Source: Elusimicrobia bacterium GWB2_63_22 (lineage in GTDB: Bacteria > Elusimicrobiota > Elusimicrobia > Elusimicrobiales > UBA9959). From it: a stretch of DNA of 64,000 bases. Both the position numbers and the translations under genes were made by a program. The stretch spans positions 80,863 through 144,862 of the forward strand of contig MGUA01000022.1 in assembly GCA_001799735.1 (NCBI GenBank), in the 5' to 3' direction. Below, one piece after another: positions 18,192 to 26,581 of the stretch (position 1 is its first letter; each line of letters begins with the position of its first letter). Below the pieces are notes generated by a model that had not been told where the DNA came from, did no database searches, and saw only the letters and a program-made list of their open reading frames with translations.

Positions 18192-18217
18192 AAGGGCCTA
18201 TTCCGGGGATAGGCCTT
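18192..18217. repeat. Hairpin between radC and the lipoprotein gene
   Basis: AAGGGCCTAT and ATAGGCCTT form a 9-10 bp stem with a short loop but no T-run, so it is not an obvious terminator. It resembles the hairpins upstream of the secreted-protein gene at 12567. Confidence 0.4.
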
Positions 18218-18311
18218 ATGGCTCTTATGGCGGGGGGCGGATATTTCGTTTAATAACCATAATAGAGAACTTGTCACTCAACGTACACTGTCGGTTAGGA
18301 GAGAATAGATA

Positions 18312-19070
18312 ATGAACCAGAAAACAATTAAGGGCCTTGGCCTGGCGGCCGTAGCCCTCTTCCTCGTAGGCTGCAATGAGATCAACTTCAGCGGCCTGCT
18401 CAACGTTACAGAACCCATCACCTTCGCCGGCCAGGACCGGGTCAACGTGGTGGTAAACCCCGGCCAGTTCAATACCAAGGCTTCCATCGGCAAGTCCGGC
18501 AGCAAGAAGGTCATTAAACTGGAGATCGCCAACGGCGCCCAGCCCACCAAAGTGGAACTGAGCTTCGACAAGAACATCAATATCGGGGCTGCCTTCACCC
18601 TGACCGCCGCCCAGATCGGCCAGAACTTCGACATGAACGGCACCATGGATACCAAGGTGGAGAAATCCCCCGAGTATTCCCGCAGCGAGTTCTGCACCTA
18701 CCAGATGCCGCAGACCGTCTGCCGCTCCGCTGCCAAGAGCGCCGCGCAGACCGCCTCCGAAGAGGCCGTGACCGGCGAGGCCGCCAAACTGGACTCCTCC
18801 GTGGTCGCTCAGGGCTCTGTGCCCGAGGCTTCCAACCCCGCGCTGGTGGACACCAAGGGCCCGCAGTTCAACGGGCCGGTGCCGTACGCCCCGACCTGCC
18901 ACACCCAGTGGATCACGATGAACGGCTACAAGTACGTGCGCTACTACGTCGAGACCACCACCAGGGACATCAAGTCCGACTTCGTCCAGGCCGGCCGCAC
19001 CCTCGGCTCCTACTCGGGCCTCTCGGTAGAGCACCGGGACGTCTACACCTACGAAGGCCAGTGCCGCTAA
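18312..19070 (+). CDS. Lipoprotein of unknown function
   Basis: The 252-residue product has a lipoprotein signal with lipobox LVGC (Cys near residue 21), predicting lipid anchoring at an envelope membrane. The mature part begins with a beta-rich region ('VNVVVNPGQFNTKASIGKSG', 'KVIKLEIANG') and contains four further cysteines in two clusters (FCTYQMPQTVC; TCHTQ...QC), possible disulfides. A serine/alanine-rich helix lies at about 140-170. AGGAGAG precedes the ATG. No family recognised. A strong terminator follows and the gene stands alone. Confidence 0.75.
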   Translation: MNQKTIKGLGLAAVALFLVGCNEINFSGLLNVTEPITFAGQDRVNVVVNPGQFNTKASIGKSGSKKVIKLEIANGAQPTKVELSFDKNINIGAAFTLTAAQIGQNFDMNGTMDTKVEKSPEYSRSEFCTYQMPQTVCRSAAKSAAQTASEEAVTGEAAKLDSSVVAQGSVPEASNPALVDTKGPQFNGPVPYAPTCHTQWITMNGYKYVRYYVETTTRDIKSDFVQAGRTLGSYSGLSVEHRDVYTYEGQCR

Positions 19071-19090
19071 CGCAGCAAAGCCTGCCATAA

Positions 19091-19128
19091 AAAAAGAAGC
19101 CCCCGTGAAAACGGGGGCTTTCTTTTTG
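19091..19128. terminator. Bidirectional rho-independent terminator
   Basis: A 9-bp AGCCCCCGT/ACGGGGGCT stem has T-rich tracts on both strands and separates the convergent lipoprotein and membrane-protein genes. Confidence 0.8.
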
Positions 19129-19150
19129 TCGGAGGCGCGGGCGTTAAAAT

Positions 19151-20251
19151 CTAACTCACTCTTTTTGCCGCGAGGGCCGTCAGCGTCATAATGCGCTTGA
19201 TGTACTCGCGCTTAGGATGCCCCTCCATGGAAACGCCCAGCGCCAGGCGCCCGGCGTCCAGCAGCAGGTAGGAGAACCGGCTCCCGGCCGCCTGCACCGG
19301 GCCGTCCTGCCCGCCCAGAGCCGTCAGCAGCGGCTGGGCCGCTTCGGGCGGCTCGCAGTAAATGCCGTGCCCTTCCCAGCCCGGGAGGGCGGGGGCTTTA
19401 GGCAGCGCCAGCGGCATGCCTAGAGGCCTGTTGAGAAAGCCGCCCGGGTGCACCAGCAGCCGGCGCCCGCTCCAGTTGGCCACGGTGCAGCTGACCTCCA
19501 GGTAGAAAGCGGCGGGCGAGTTCTTGTGGCGTTCGCTCTGGTTCACGTTCACCAGGGTCTCCACTCCCTCCCACGTTCCGCGCGCGTCGTACTTGCCGTC
19601 CCGGCCGAGCGGGCCGCTGTCGGCCAGCGTAAACCCGAGCGGTTCAAGCATGTCCAGCAGGTCCGTGTTGGTCTGGTACATCAGGCTGTAATAGAAGGCG
19701 TAAATGCTGGCGGCCAGCCCCGCTGCGCCGAGGTAGGAATAGACGTTCCACCTGGTGGGCATGTCGGAGGCGCCGGAAAGGTGGGTGATAAGCGTAACTA
19801 CGCTGACAATGAAGCCCGCGAAGGCCGCCCCGCCGATAATCAGGCGGAACACATTGCCGGCCGCGCCCGAACCCCCAAGCCTGGCATGCCCGGCCGCGTA
19901 GACCAGCCCCGAGGCCAGTATTACCCCCAGGAAGCCCAGGGTCCACCCGTTCACGCCGTTCGGGGCGAACTGGAAACAGACCAGGCCCGCAACGCCCGCG
20001 ATTATGCACAGGTAGCGCAGCCGTATTAGTTTTAGCTCGTTGGAAAGCTTCTTGTCCGCCGGCCCGCCTCGCAGCAGGTGCAGGCCCGCCGAGGCTAAAC
20101 TGTAGCCCGGCAGCAGCATAAGCAGTACTCCGGCGCCCATGAGCGCCAGAGAAACGCCCAGGGAATCCCCGGTGTTGCGCGAAGTCTGCAGCAGTAAAAA
20201 ACCGCCGCCCGTCAGGATCAAACCAGCTATCACGGCTATTTTTGCCAGCAT
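19151..20251 (-). CDS. Multi-pass membrane protein with soluble C-terminal domain, unknown function
   Basis: This 366-residue protein has about six hydrophobic helices in residues 1-190, paired at 3-22, 32-52, 80-95, 102-120, 133-160 and 170-188. They are followed by a soluble alpha/beta domain containing 'YLEVSCTVANWSGRRLLVHPGG' and 'RFSYLLLDAGRLALGVSM'. I recognise no family. The gene is divergent from tex and has a TATAAT at 20264-20269 on the minus strand. The ATG at 20249-20251 is the first in frame; no strong ribosome site is evident. Confidence 0.7.
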   Translation of the reverse strand: MLAKIAVIAGLILTGGGFLLLQTSRNTGDSLGVSLALMGAGVLLMLLPGYSLASAGLHLLRGGPADKKLSNELKLIRLRYLCIIAGVAGLVCFQFAPNGVNGWTLGFLGVILASGLVYAAGHARLGGSGAAGNVFRLIIGGAAFAGFIVSVVTLITHLSGASDMPTRWNVYSYLGAAGLAASIYAFYYSLMYQTNTDLLDMLEPLGFTLADSGPLGRDGKYDARGTWEGVETLVNVNQSERHKNSPAAFYLEVSCTVANWSGRRLLVHPGGFLNRPLGMPLALPKAPALPGWEGHGIYCEPPEAAQPLLTALGGQDGPVQAAGSRFSYLLLDAGRLALGVSMEGHPKREYIKRIMTLTALAAKRVS

Positions 20252-20318
20252 ATGTCGCGAGTTATTATAGCGGAATAAGGGAGTGGTTTACAGCAGCCTT
20301 CCCGGCTTCGCTCCTCAG

Positions 20319-20357
20319 CCTCCCGTCGGGCGATTGGCCCGGCGGGAGGTCTTTTTT
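20319..20357 (+). terminator. Terminator-like hairpin in the tex leader
   Basis: A 13-bp CCTCCCGTCGGGC/GCCCGGCGGGAGG stem with one wobble pair and GATTG loop is followed by TCTTTTTT, 38 bases before the tex ATG. No gene ends just upstream on this strand, so it may be an attenuator or end a small RNA. Confidence 0.6.
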
Positions 20358-20394
20358 ATATCCTATACGGAGAATTTTAGTCCGGAGGCTGTAC

Positions 20395-22698
20395 ATGAGC
20401 GACGTATACGTACCTAAAATAGCGGGCGAACTGGGGCTTAACCCCGCAGGCGTGGCCGCGGCCATAGCGCTGTTCAAGGAAGACGCCACCATCCCTTTTA
20501 TCTCCCGCTACCGCAAGGAAGCCACCGGCAACCTGGACGAGGTAGCCCTGGGTAAGATACAGGACCGCCTGGCCCAGCTGAAAGAGCTGGACGACCGCCG
20601 CGCGGCCATCCTGAAATCCCTCACCGAACGGAACCTGCTCACCGAAGAGCTTAAAGCTAAGATAGAGGCCGCCGGGGTCCTTTCCAAACTGGAAGACATC
20701 TACCTGCCTTTCCGCCCCAAGCGCCGCACCCGCGCCACCATCGCCAAAGAGAAAGGCCTGGAACCGCTGGCCGATCAAATTTACGCGCAGGGGCCCGAAG
20801 CCCCCGCCGCGCTGGCCGCGCCTTTCATAAGCGAAGAGAAAGGCGTGAAGACCGCCGAGGAAGCCCTCGCCGGCGCGCGCGACATTATAGCCGAGCGCAT
20901 AAGCGAAGACGAGACCGCCCGCGCCCGCCTGCGCGGGCTCTTCGCCAATAAGGGCGTGTTCCACTCCAAGGTGCTCGAAGGCAAGGAGGCGGAGGGCGCC
21001 AAGTTTAAAGACTATTTCGACTGGAAAGAGCCGGCCCTCAAGGCCCCGTCCCACCGGATACTGGCCATGCGCCGCGGCGAGACGGAAGGGTTCCTGACCA
21101 TGCGCATAGAAGTGGAGGCCGCCGAGGCCATAGCCCTGCTGGAGCCGCTGTTCGTAAAGAACGCCGGCGCAACCGGCCTCCAGGTGAAGGAGGCCGTGAC
21201 CGATTCTTACAACCGGTTGCTGGCCCTCTCCATGGAGGGAGAGGCCCGCTTTGAGACCAAGAAGCGCGCCGACGCCGAGGCTATAGGCGTGTTCGCCCGC
21301 AACCTGCGCGAGATCCTGATGAGCTCGCCGCTGGGCCACAAGAACATCCTAGCGCTGGACCCGGGCTTCCGCACCGGCTGCAAGCTGGTCTGCCTGGACA
21401 ATAACGGCAAGCTTATCCACGACGACGTGATCTACCCGCACAGCGGCGACGGCGCCTCCGCCTCGGCCGCAGAGAAAGTTAAAAAGCTGGCCGCGCAGTA
21501 CAAGACCGAGGTCATCGCCATCGGCAACGGCACCGCCGGCCGCGAGACTGAAGAGTTCGCCCGCGGCCTGAAGCTTGAAGGCGTGATCATAGTGATGGTC
21601 AACGAGAGCGGCGCGTCTGTTTATTCCGCCTCGGAAGTGGCCCGCAACGAATTTCCGGACAAGGACGTCACCGTGCGCGGCGCCGTGTCCATCGGCCGCC
21701 GGCTGATGGACCCGCTGGCCGAGCTGGTCAAGATCGATCCCAAATCCATCGGCGTGGGGCAGTACCAGCACGACGTGGACCAGGGCGGCCTGAAGAAGAG
21801 CCTGGACGCCACCGTGGAGAGCTGCGTCAACAGCGTGGGCGTGGAGGTGAACACCGCCAGCCGCGAACTGCTCTCCTACGTGTCCGGCCTGAACGCGGCC
21901 CTCGCCAAGAATATAGTGGAGTTCCGCAACGAGAACGGGGCCTTCCCCAGCCGCGCGGCTCTTAAGAAAGTGCCGCGCCTCGGGCCCAAAGCCTTCGAGC
22001 AGGCCGCCGGTTTCCTGCGCCTGTCGGCCGGCAAGAACCCGCTGGACGCCAGCGCCGTGCACCCGGAGCGCTATGAAATAGTGGAGAAGATGGCCGCGGA
22101 CCTGGGCTGCAAGGTGGCTGACCTGATGACCGACGCGGCCCTGCGCTCCAAAATAGATATTTCCAAGTACGTGTCCGAAGGCGTGGGCGAGCCCACCCTC
22201 AAGGACATCCTGGCCGAGCTGGCCAAGCCCGGCCGCGACCCGCGCAAACAGTTCGAGGCCTTCGTCTTCGGCGAGGCGCAGAAGATAGGCGACCTCAAGC
22301 CCGGCCAGAAACTGCCCGGCATTGTGACCAACGTGGCCGCCTTCGGCGCCTTCGTAGACATCGGCGTGCACCAGGACGGCCTGGTGCATGTCAGCGAGCT
22401 GGCTGACCGCTACGTGCAGGACGCCGCCTCGGTGGTGAAAGTAGGCCAGCGCGTTAACGTTACCGTGATAGACGTGGACCTGCCGCGCAACCGCATAGCC
22501 CTTTCCCTGAAGTCCAACCCGCTGGTAGGCCCCCGCGAGAGCCGCGGGCCCAGGCAGGAGCCGGCCCAGGCCGCGGCCGGCCCGCGCCCCGGTTTCAACC
22601 GGGACCGCCGGCCTGACAACAGGCCCCGCCGCGATGAAGCCCCGGCCGGCTCCATGGCCGAGGCCCTTAAAGCCTTCATGGACAAGCGCCGCGGCTGA
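20395..22698 (+). CDS. tex: Tex-family S1 RNA-binding transcription accessory protein
   Basis: Tex is a conserved nucleic-acid-binding protein that associates with transcription and affects RNA turnover and gene expression. ATG 20395 follows CCGGAGG and yields 767 residues beginning MSDVYVPKIAGELGL, normal for the family; the track start adds antisense leader. Visible parts are the N-terminal helical Tex region ('VAAAIALFKEDATIPFISRYRKEATGNLDEV'), the YqgF/RNase H-like domain ('NILALDPGFRTGCKLVCLD'), helix-hairpin-helix motifs near residues 490-580 and a C-terminal S1 domain ('GIVTNVAAFGAFVDIGVHQDGLVHVSEL') with a basic Arg/Pro-rich tail. A terminator-like hairpin stands in its leader. Confidence 0.95.
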   Translation: MSDVYVPKIAGELGLNPAGVAAAIALFKEDATIPFISRYRKEATGNLDEVALGKIQDRLAQLKELDDRRAAILKSLTERNLLTEELKAKIEAAGVLSKLEDIYLPFRPKRRTRATIAKEKGLEPLADQIYAQGPEAPAALAAPFISEEKGVKTAEEALAGARDIIAERISEDETARARLRGLFANKGVFHSKVLEGKEAEGAKFKDYFDWKEPALKAPSHRILAMRRGETEGFLTMRIEVEAAEAIALLEPLFVKNAGATGLQVKEAVTDSYNRLLALSMEGEARFETKKRADAEAIGVFARNLREILMSSPLGHKNILALDPGFRTGCKLVCLDNNGKLIHDDVIYPHSGDGASASAAEKVKKLAAQYKTEVIAIGNGTAGRETEEFARGLKLEGVIIVMVNESGASVYSASEVARNEFPDKDVTVRGAVSIGRRLMDPLAELVKIDPKSIGVGQYQHDVDQGGLKKSLDATVESCVNSVGVEVNTASRELLSYVSGLNAALAKNIVEFRNENGAFPSRAALKKVPRLGPKAFEQAAGFLRLSAGKNPLDASAVHPERYEIVEKMAADLGCKVADLMTDAALRSKIDISKYVSEGVGEPTLKDILAELAKPGRDPRKQFEAFVFGEAQKIGDLKPGQKLPGIVTNVAAFGAFVDIGVHQDGLVHVSELADRYVQDAASVVKVGQRVNVTVIDVDLPRNRIALSLKSNPLVGPRESRGPRQEPAQAAAGPRPGFNRDRRPDNRPRRDEAPAGSMAEALKAFMDKRRG

Positions 22699-22707
22699 AC
22701 GGTCCCC

Positions 22708-22734
22708 GTCATTCCGGCGCAAGCCGGAATCCAG
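22708..22734. repeat. Dispersed palindromic repeat (CGTCATTCCGGC...GCCGGAATCCAG)
   Basis: An 8-bp ATTCCGGC/GCCGGAAT stem with a GCAA loop is flanked by CGTC and CCAG. This form is a widespread REP-like repeat in many bacterial genomes. It sits between the tex stop codon and its terminator. Confidence 0.65.
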
Positions 22735-22741
22735 TAAAAGT

Positions 22742-22776
22742 AAAGAACCCCGCCCCCGCGGGGTTCTTTATCTTTA
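22742..22776 (+). terminator. tex terminator
   Basis: AAAGAACCCCGC/GCGGGGTTCTTT forms a 12-bp stem with a CCC loop followed by ATCTTT. Confidence 0.8.
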
Positions 22777-22873
22777 CAGGCTGTTGGCCCCTTTTGCGGG
22801 GGGGTCCATTGGGCCCATGGGCCTGGGCCCTAAGACACTTACGGTTTTTGGGGGCGGCTGATAGACTATAGTC

Positions 22874-24142
22874 ATGAGAAAACTTATCCTCGCGGTCATA
22901 GCGGCGGCCAATCTCTCGGCGGCGGTTTTTGCCGGTGAGTTCGGCCTCGAAACCCTGAGCGTGTCGGACCTGAAGGCTTCACAGAGCAGCCTGCAGGCCG
23001 CGCCCATACCGGTACAGCCCGAGCTGCTCGGCATGGATAAGTCGCCCAACCTGCCCTCCCCGCTGCTGGACATGACCATCAAGCTGCCTTTTAAATCCCT
23101 CAGCTCCCGCATCTCCGAGCTGCCCGGCATAAAGATGAAGGCCATCAACCCCGGTGCCCCCATCCTCTTCAAGCAGGGCGACCACATAGCTTTTAGCAAC
23201 GTGGCGGTGGACTATAACGGCATAGAGATAGAACCTACCATCCTTATAAAGCCCGCCTTCGAGGGCCAGAACAAGCTCTCTATAAAGGTAATGAGGGTCG
23301 AGGCCGACATAGCCTTCGGCCCCAACAAGGCCCTGCCCACCCAGCTGGACAAGGACGGCCTGATGGAAATGGTGATGACCAATCTCACCACCGGCATGCT
23401 GCAGAGCATGGACGAGGCCTTCGCCAAGAACAAGGTGGCGCTCCGGGCCAAGGACGTGCTGACCTTCGCCTACGACCGCAAAAGCTGGACCCTGCGCTCC
23501 ACGGTGAACCCTAATTTCATCGCTCCGCTGCTGCCCGGCCTGATCAGCAACGTTTCGCTCTCCAACTTCTCTTTCGACGAGGCCGGTTTCGCCCTTAGCG
23601 TGAAATCCGGTTCCGCCAACGCGGCCCAGCTGGCCGGCTATAACCTCACCATGTCGGACGGCCTGCTGGACAACTTCATCGGCCAGTTCACCAAGGGCAC
23701 CGATTTCGAGTTCCACCCCCAGGGCAAAGAGGGCGGGCTTAAGTTCCGCGCCGACGGCCGCCTGGAAATCGCCGGCAAGATCTACGCCCGGGACGTGTTC
23801 GGCAAGCCCAACGTCTTCTTCAAGGCCACCATCCTGGCCGAATATGTCGGCCCCAACACGCTGCGGGTCAGGGTTGAGCGCGTGGACGTGGACAAGGCCT
23901 ACGGCATCGGCATCCCCGGCTTCATCAACAACTGGATACAGGGCAAGGTAGTCGGCTCGGTCATAGACACCCTGACCACCAACCCCGCGCTGACCAAGGT
24001 GATGACCGCCACCAAGCTCGACGACAAGACCGTCAGGATCGTCCTTAAGAACAGCGCTTTCATGCCCTCCTTCGCCAAGGGCGCCGTGATCAATAACCTG
24101 AAAATAACCAACGGCCTGCTGTACCTGGGCTTCGAGCTGTGA
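22874..24142 (+). CDS. Secreted protein, tandem paralogue 1 (possible lipid-binding fold)
   Basis: This 422-residue protein has a signal peptide (residues 1-20, ending VFAG). It consists of repeating amphipathic beta stretches and one helix-rich section near 'EMVMTNLTTGMLQSMDEAFAKNKV'. The first ~220 residues align by eye with the whole of the next gene product ('LRAKDVLTFAYDRKSWTLRSTVNPNFI' versus 'LKAQDVVKLNYDKAAWTLNAQVSSKII'), so the two are paralogues, this one with an extra C-terminal domain. Long beta sheets with a helix recall LmeA/DUF2993 or TULIP-type lipid binders, but that is a guess. GGGCCC-rich palindromes lie just upstream. Confidence 0.75.
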   Translation: MRKLILAVIAAANLSAAVFAGEFGLETLSVSDLKASQSSLQAAPIPVQPELLGMDKSPNLPSPLLDMTIKLPFKSLSSRISELPGIKMKAINPGAPILFKQGDHIAFSNVAVDYNGIEIEPTILIKPAFEGQNKLSIKVMRVEADIAFGPNKALPTQLDKDGLMEMVMTNLTTGMLQSMDEAFAKNKVALRAKDVLTFAYDRKSWTLRSTVNPNFIAPLLPGLISNVSLSNFSFDEAGFALSVKSGSANAAQLAGYNLTMSDGLLDNFIGQFTKGTDFEFHPQGKEGGLKFRADGRLEIAGKIYARDVFGKPNVFFKATILAEYVGPNTLRVRVERVDVDKAYGIGIPGFINNWIQGKVVGSVIDTLTTNPALTKVMTATKLDDKTVRIVLKNSAFMPSFAKGAVINNLKITNGLLYLGFEL

Positions 24143-24165
24143 TCGCGGACACAAGGAGAAAATTT

Positions 24166-24894
24166 ATGAAAAAACTTATCCTGAACCTGATAGCCCTGGC
24201 CCTCCTCGCGAGCGCCGCCTCGGCTTCCGACTTCGACCTCTCCGGCTTTAGCGCCTCCGATATCCGCACGGGCATGGCCGACCTCAGGGCCCCGGCCCCG
24301 CAGGCGCAGATAGAGGACGACGTGATAGGCGTGGACATGAATATCCGCGTGCCTTTCAAGATGATCAAGAACGCCGTGGTGGCGATGACCGTCACTGAGA
24401 ATCGCCTGACCATAATAGACAAGAACGCCCCGGTGATCTTCAAGTCCGGCGAGTTCCTGAGGATCTCCAACATAACCGTGGACCAGGGCGGCATCGTAGT
24501 GGTGCCCACCCTGACCCTGAAGCCCTACTTCGTGAGCCGCGACAAGTTCGCCATCCGCATCCAGCGCGTACAGATGCACGCCTCCATGGAGCCTTCCGTG
24601 AAGTCCGTCCCCGCCGCCGTGACCGAAGAACAGGTGATGGTGCAGGTGATGGACGTGCTGATAAAGGGCGTCTACTCCGCCCTGGACGCCAAACTGAAGG
24701 CCAAGAACATCCCCCTGAAAGCCCAGGACGTGGTAAAGCTGAACTACGATAAGGCCGCCTGGACCCTGAACGCCCAGGTCTCCTCCAAGATCATCAACCA
24801 GTTCGTGCCCGCCGGCATCATGGGCGACCTGCACCTGACCGGCTTCTCGTTCAGCGACACCGGCCTGGCGCTTAAGATACAGACCGCCAATTAA
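24166..24894 (+). CDS. Secreted protein, tandem paralogue 2
   Basis: ATG 24166 is chosen because AAGGAG stands eight bases upstream and a signal peptide follows (MKKLILNLIALALLASAASAS); the track start only adds residues overlapping the previous stop. The 242-residue protein is a shorter copy of its upstream neighbour, sharing the order 'DMNIRVPFKMI', 'PVIFKSGEFLRISNITVDQGGI' and 'GFSFSDTGLALKIQT'. The pair is probably one operon with 23 bases between them. Function unknown; an envelope or secreted lipid-binding role is conjecture. A terminator follows. Confidence 0.75.
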   Translation: MKKLILNLIALALLASAASASDFDLSGFSASDIRTGMADLRAPAPQAQIEDDVIGVDMNIRVPFKMIKNAVVAMTVTENRLTIIDKNAPVIFKSGEFLRISNITVDQGGIVVVPTLTLKPYFVSRDKFAIRIQRVQMHASMEPSVKSVPAAVTEEQVMVQVMDVLIKGVYSALDAKLKAKNIPLKAQDVVKLNYDKAAWTLNAQVSSKIINQFVPAGIMGDLHLTGFSFSDTGLALKIQTAN

Positions 24895-24910
24895 GCCGGG
24901 CCGCCCCGAT

Positions 24911-24942
24911 AAAGAACCCCGCCCCCGCGCGGGGTTTTTTAT
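24911..24942 (+). terminator. Rho-independent terminator
   Basis: ACCCCGC...GCGGGGT stem followed by TTTTTT, after the tandem secreted paralogues. Confidence 0.75.
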
Positions 24943-24971
24943 ATAATTTCAGGACTCTACAGGAGGGAACA

Positions 24972-25379
24972 ATGCTTTTCGACAAACTGAGCCCGGAGAT
25001 GGTGAAGGCGCTGATAGAGACCATGCCGGCCGAGCTGACGGTGATAGACGCCAACGATGAGGTGGCCGGCTGGAACAAGCACGAGACGCGCCTGTTCAGG
25101 CGGCCGATGACGGCCATGGGCATGAACTTCCGGCAATGCCACCCCGAGAAGAGCCTGGCCATGGTGGAGCGGCTGATAGGCGAAATGAAGGCCGGCACCC
25201 GCGACAAGGCCACCTTCTGGATAGACATGGAAGTAACGCCTGGCGAGCCCAAGCACAAGATCTTTATAGAGTTCTACGCGCTGCGCGACGACAGGGGCAA
25301 ATATATTGGCTGCATGGAGTTCACTCAGGACGTGCAGGCCATAAGGGAACTGCAGGGCCAGAAACGCCTGATGGATTAA
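24972..25379 (+). CDS. Stand-alone PAS-domain protein (PAS_10/DUF438-C type)
   Basis: The whole 135-residue product is one PAS sensor domain of the type found at the C terminus of DUF438 proteins: 'LIETMPAELTVIDANDEVAGWN', 'MGMNFRQCHPEKSLAMVERLIGEM', 'ATFWIDM' and 'FYALRDDRGKYIGCMEFTQDVQAIRELQGQKRLMD'. The 'xCHPpkS' block with its conserved Cys-His is characteristic of that branch. No output domain is attached, so it may sense a ligand and act through a partner. AGGAGGG precedes the ATG. It is monocistronic, with terminators on both sides. Confidence 0.85.
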   Translation: MLFDKLSPEMVKALIETMPAELTVIDANDEVAGWNKHETRLFRRPMTAMGMNFRQCHPEKSLAMVERLIGEMKAGTRDKATFWIDMEVTPGEPKHKIFIEFYALRDDRGKYIGCMEFTQDVQAIRELQGQKRLMD

Positions 25380-25395
25380 AGCCTGTCTCTCAAAT

Positions 25396-25427
25396 AAAAA
25401 AGCCGGACAAGGGTCCGGCTTTTTTTG
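25396..25427. terminator. Bidirectional rho-independent terminator
   Basis: AGCCGGAC/GTCCGGCT stem with T-runs on both strands, between the convergent PAS and CsgG-like genes. Confidence 0.85.
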
Positions 25428-25441
25428 TGGCCCGGCAAATA

Positions 25442-26080
25442 TTATTTAACTTTGTACAGCCCCGGCCAGATGGCCTCCAGCGAGGCGATAAAGGCGTCGG
25501 TGATGCCGGACATGGCCGAGGTGGTGTCGAAGCCCTCGTAACCCATGGACGCCGACCAGAGTATGGACCCGGTCTTAACGTCCACCATCCGCGAGACCAG
25601 CGACACGTTGGCGGTGGTGCTGAGGATCTGCGAATCGGGCATGCCCATCACGGAACCTTCGGAATAGACCGTGCCGTTGTTGAGCTGCGTGACGCCGGAA
25701 CCGAGATTTACCTTGGAGTTGGTCACTATATAGCTGGACTGCGGCGTGCTCTGGGCCACCGTGCCCACGAACAGGGCGTCGACCCCGAGCAGTTTGCCTA
25801 GCTCCCTGGCCGTGGCCGGGTCGAAGGCAGAGGAGGAGGTCAGCGACTGCTCCTTCATCACGGAGTCCAGGTGCTGGCGTTCTATAACGTCGGCGCCGTG
25901 CTCCAGCAGGCTCTGGGTCATCAGGTCGGCGGCCAGGTCGCCCTGGGAGCCGTTGAAAGAAAGCACCGCGACGCGTTTAATGGCGGTAAAATCGGCGCGG
26001 GGATTTATGGCCACCTTGGGGGTGGCGCAGGCCGCCAGCAGCAGCGGCGCGGCTATAAGAATAAGGCGTATGTTTTTCAT
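25442..26080 (-). CDS. CsgG-like lipoprotein
   Basis: A lipoprotein signal with lipobox LAAC (Cys18) starts this 212-residue protein. The mature part follows the CsgG pattern: 'IKRVAVLSFNGSQGDLAADLMTQSLLEHGADVIERQHLDSVMKEQ', then 'ARELGKLLGVDALFVGTVAQ' and 'VSRMVDVKTGSILWSASM'. Related lipoproteins build or regulate outer-membrane assemblies. The start overlaps the stop of the upstream TPR gene by four bases, so the two are coupled. It is one of four CsgG-like proteins in the window, and the only lipidated one. Confidence 0.85.
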   Translation of the reverse strand: MKNIRLILIAAPLLLAACATPKVAINPRADFTAIKRVAVLSFNGSQGDLAADLMTQSLLEHGADVIERQHLDSVMKEQSLTSSSAFDPATARELGKLLGVDALFVGTVAQSTPQSSYIVTNSKVNLGSGVTQLNNGTVYSEGSVMGMPDSQILSTTANVSLVSRMVDVKTGSILWSASMGYEGFDTTSAMSGITDAFIASLEAIWPGLYKVK

Positions 26081-26490
26081 CTTTTAACGGTGAGGTGGTG
26101 CAGGTGGCGCTCGGCGGTATTGCGCATCTGCGGGTCGCCGGCGTTCTCGAGGCAGGCCTTCCAGGCGGCTATGGCCTGGCTAGTCATGCCTTTCTTCTCG
26201 TAGATCAGGCCCAGCATGTAGTGGGCTACGGCTTTTTTGGGGTCCAGCGACACCGCGGTCTCGAAAGCCCGCTGCGCGTCGTCGGCCTGCTTCAGCCGGG
26301 CGTAGGTGAAGCCGAGCTTCACAAAAACTTCCGTGTCCTTGGGCGTGGTCCTGGCCTGCTGTTCCAACGCGGCGGCTTCCTGTTTGAGGCGCGCCACCAC
26401 TTCGGGCGGGTCGTTGGGGGGCGGGGCCGGCGGCTCGGCGGACAATACCCCGGGGACGAAAAATAAAGCGGCTAACAAGAGTCTTTTCAT
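26077..26490 (-). CDS. Small secreted TPR protein
   Basis: The 137-residue product has a signal peptide (residues 1-17, ending LSA), a Pro-rich linker and about two to three TPRs ('FVKLGFTYARLKQADDAQRAFETAVSLDPKKAVAHYMLGLIYEKKG'). It is coupled by an ATGA overlap to the CsgG-like lipoprotein downstream. The pairing of CsgG-like and TPR modules repeats, as separate genes, the fused arrangement seen at 2.1-5.2 kb. This suggests the modules work together in the periplasm. GAGGTGACCC precedes the ATG. Confidence 0.8.
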   Translation of the reverse strand: MKRLLLAALFFVPGVLSAEPPAPPPNDPPEVVARLKQEAAALEQQARTTPKDTEVFVKLGFTYARLKQADDAQRAFETAVSLDPKKAVAHYMLGLIYEKKGMTSQAIAAWKACLENAGDPQMRNTAERHLHHLTVKR

Positions 26491-26581
26491 GGGTCACCTC
26501 GCTGTCTCTAAAACGATATAAAATTTGACCGGCTTTTAACAGGGTTTAACCGGCCGGGGGGAGATTTGGTAATATGGTCTT

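Noticed and set aside
25136-25801. 221-codon plus-strand frame spanning a terminator
   Set aside because: It crosses the PAS stop, a bidirectional terminator and the antisense of the CsgG-like gene.
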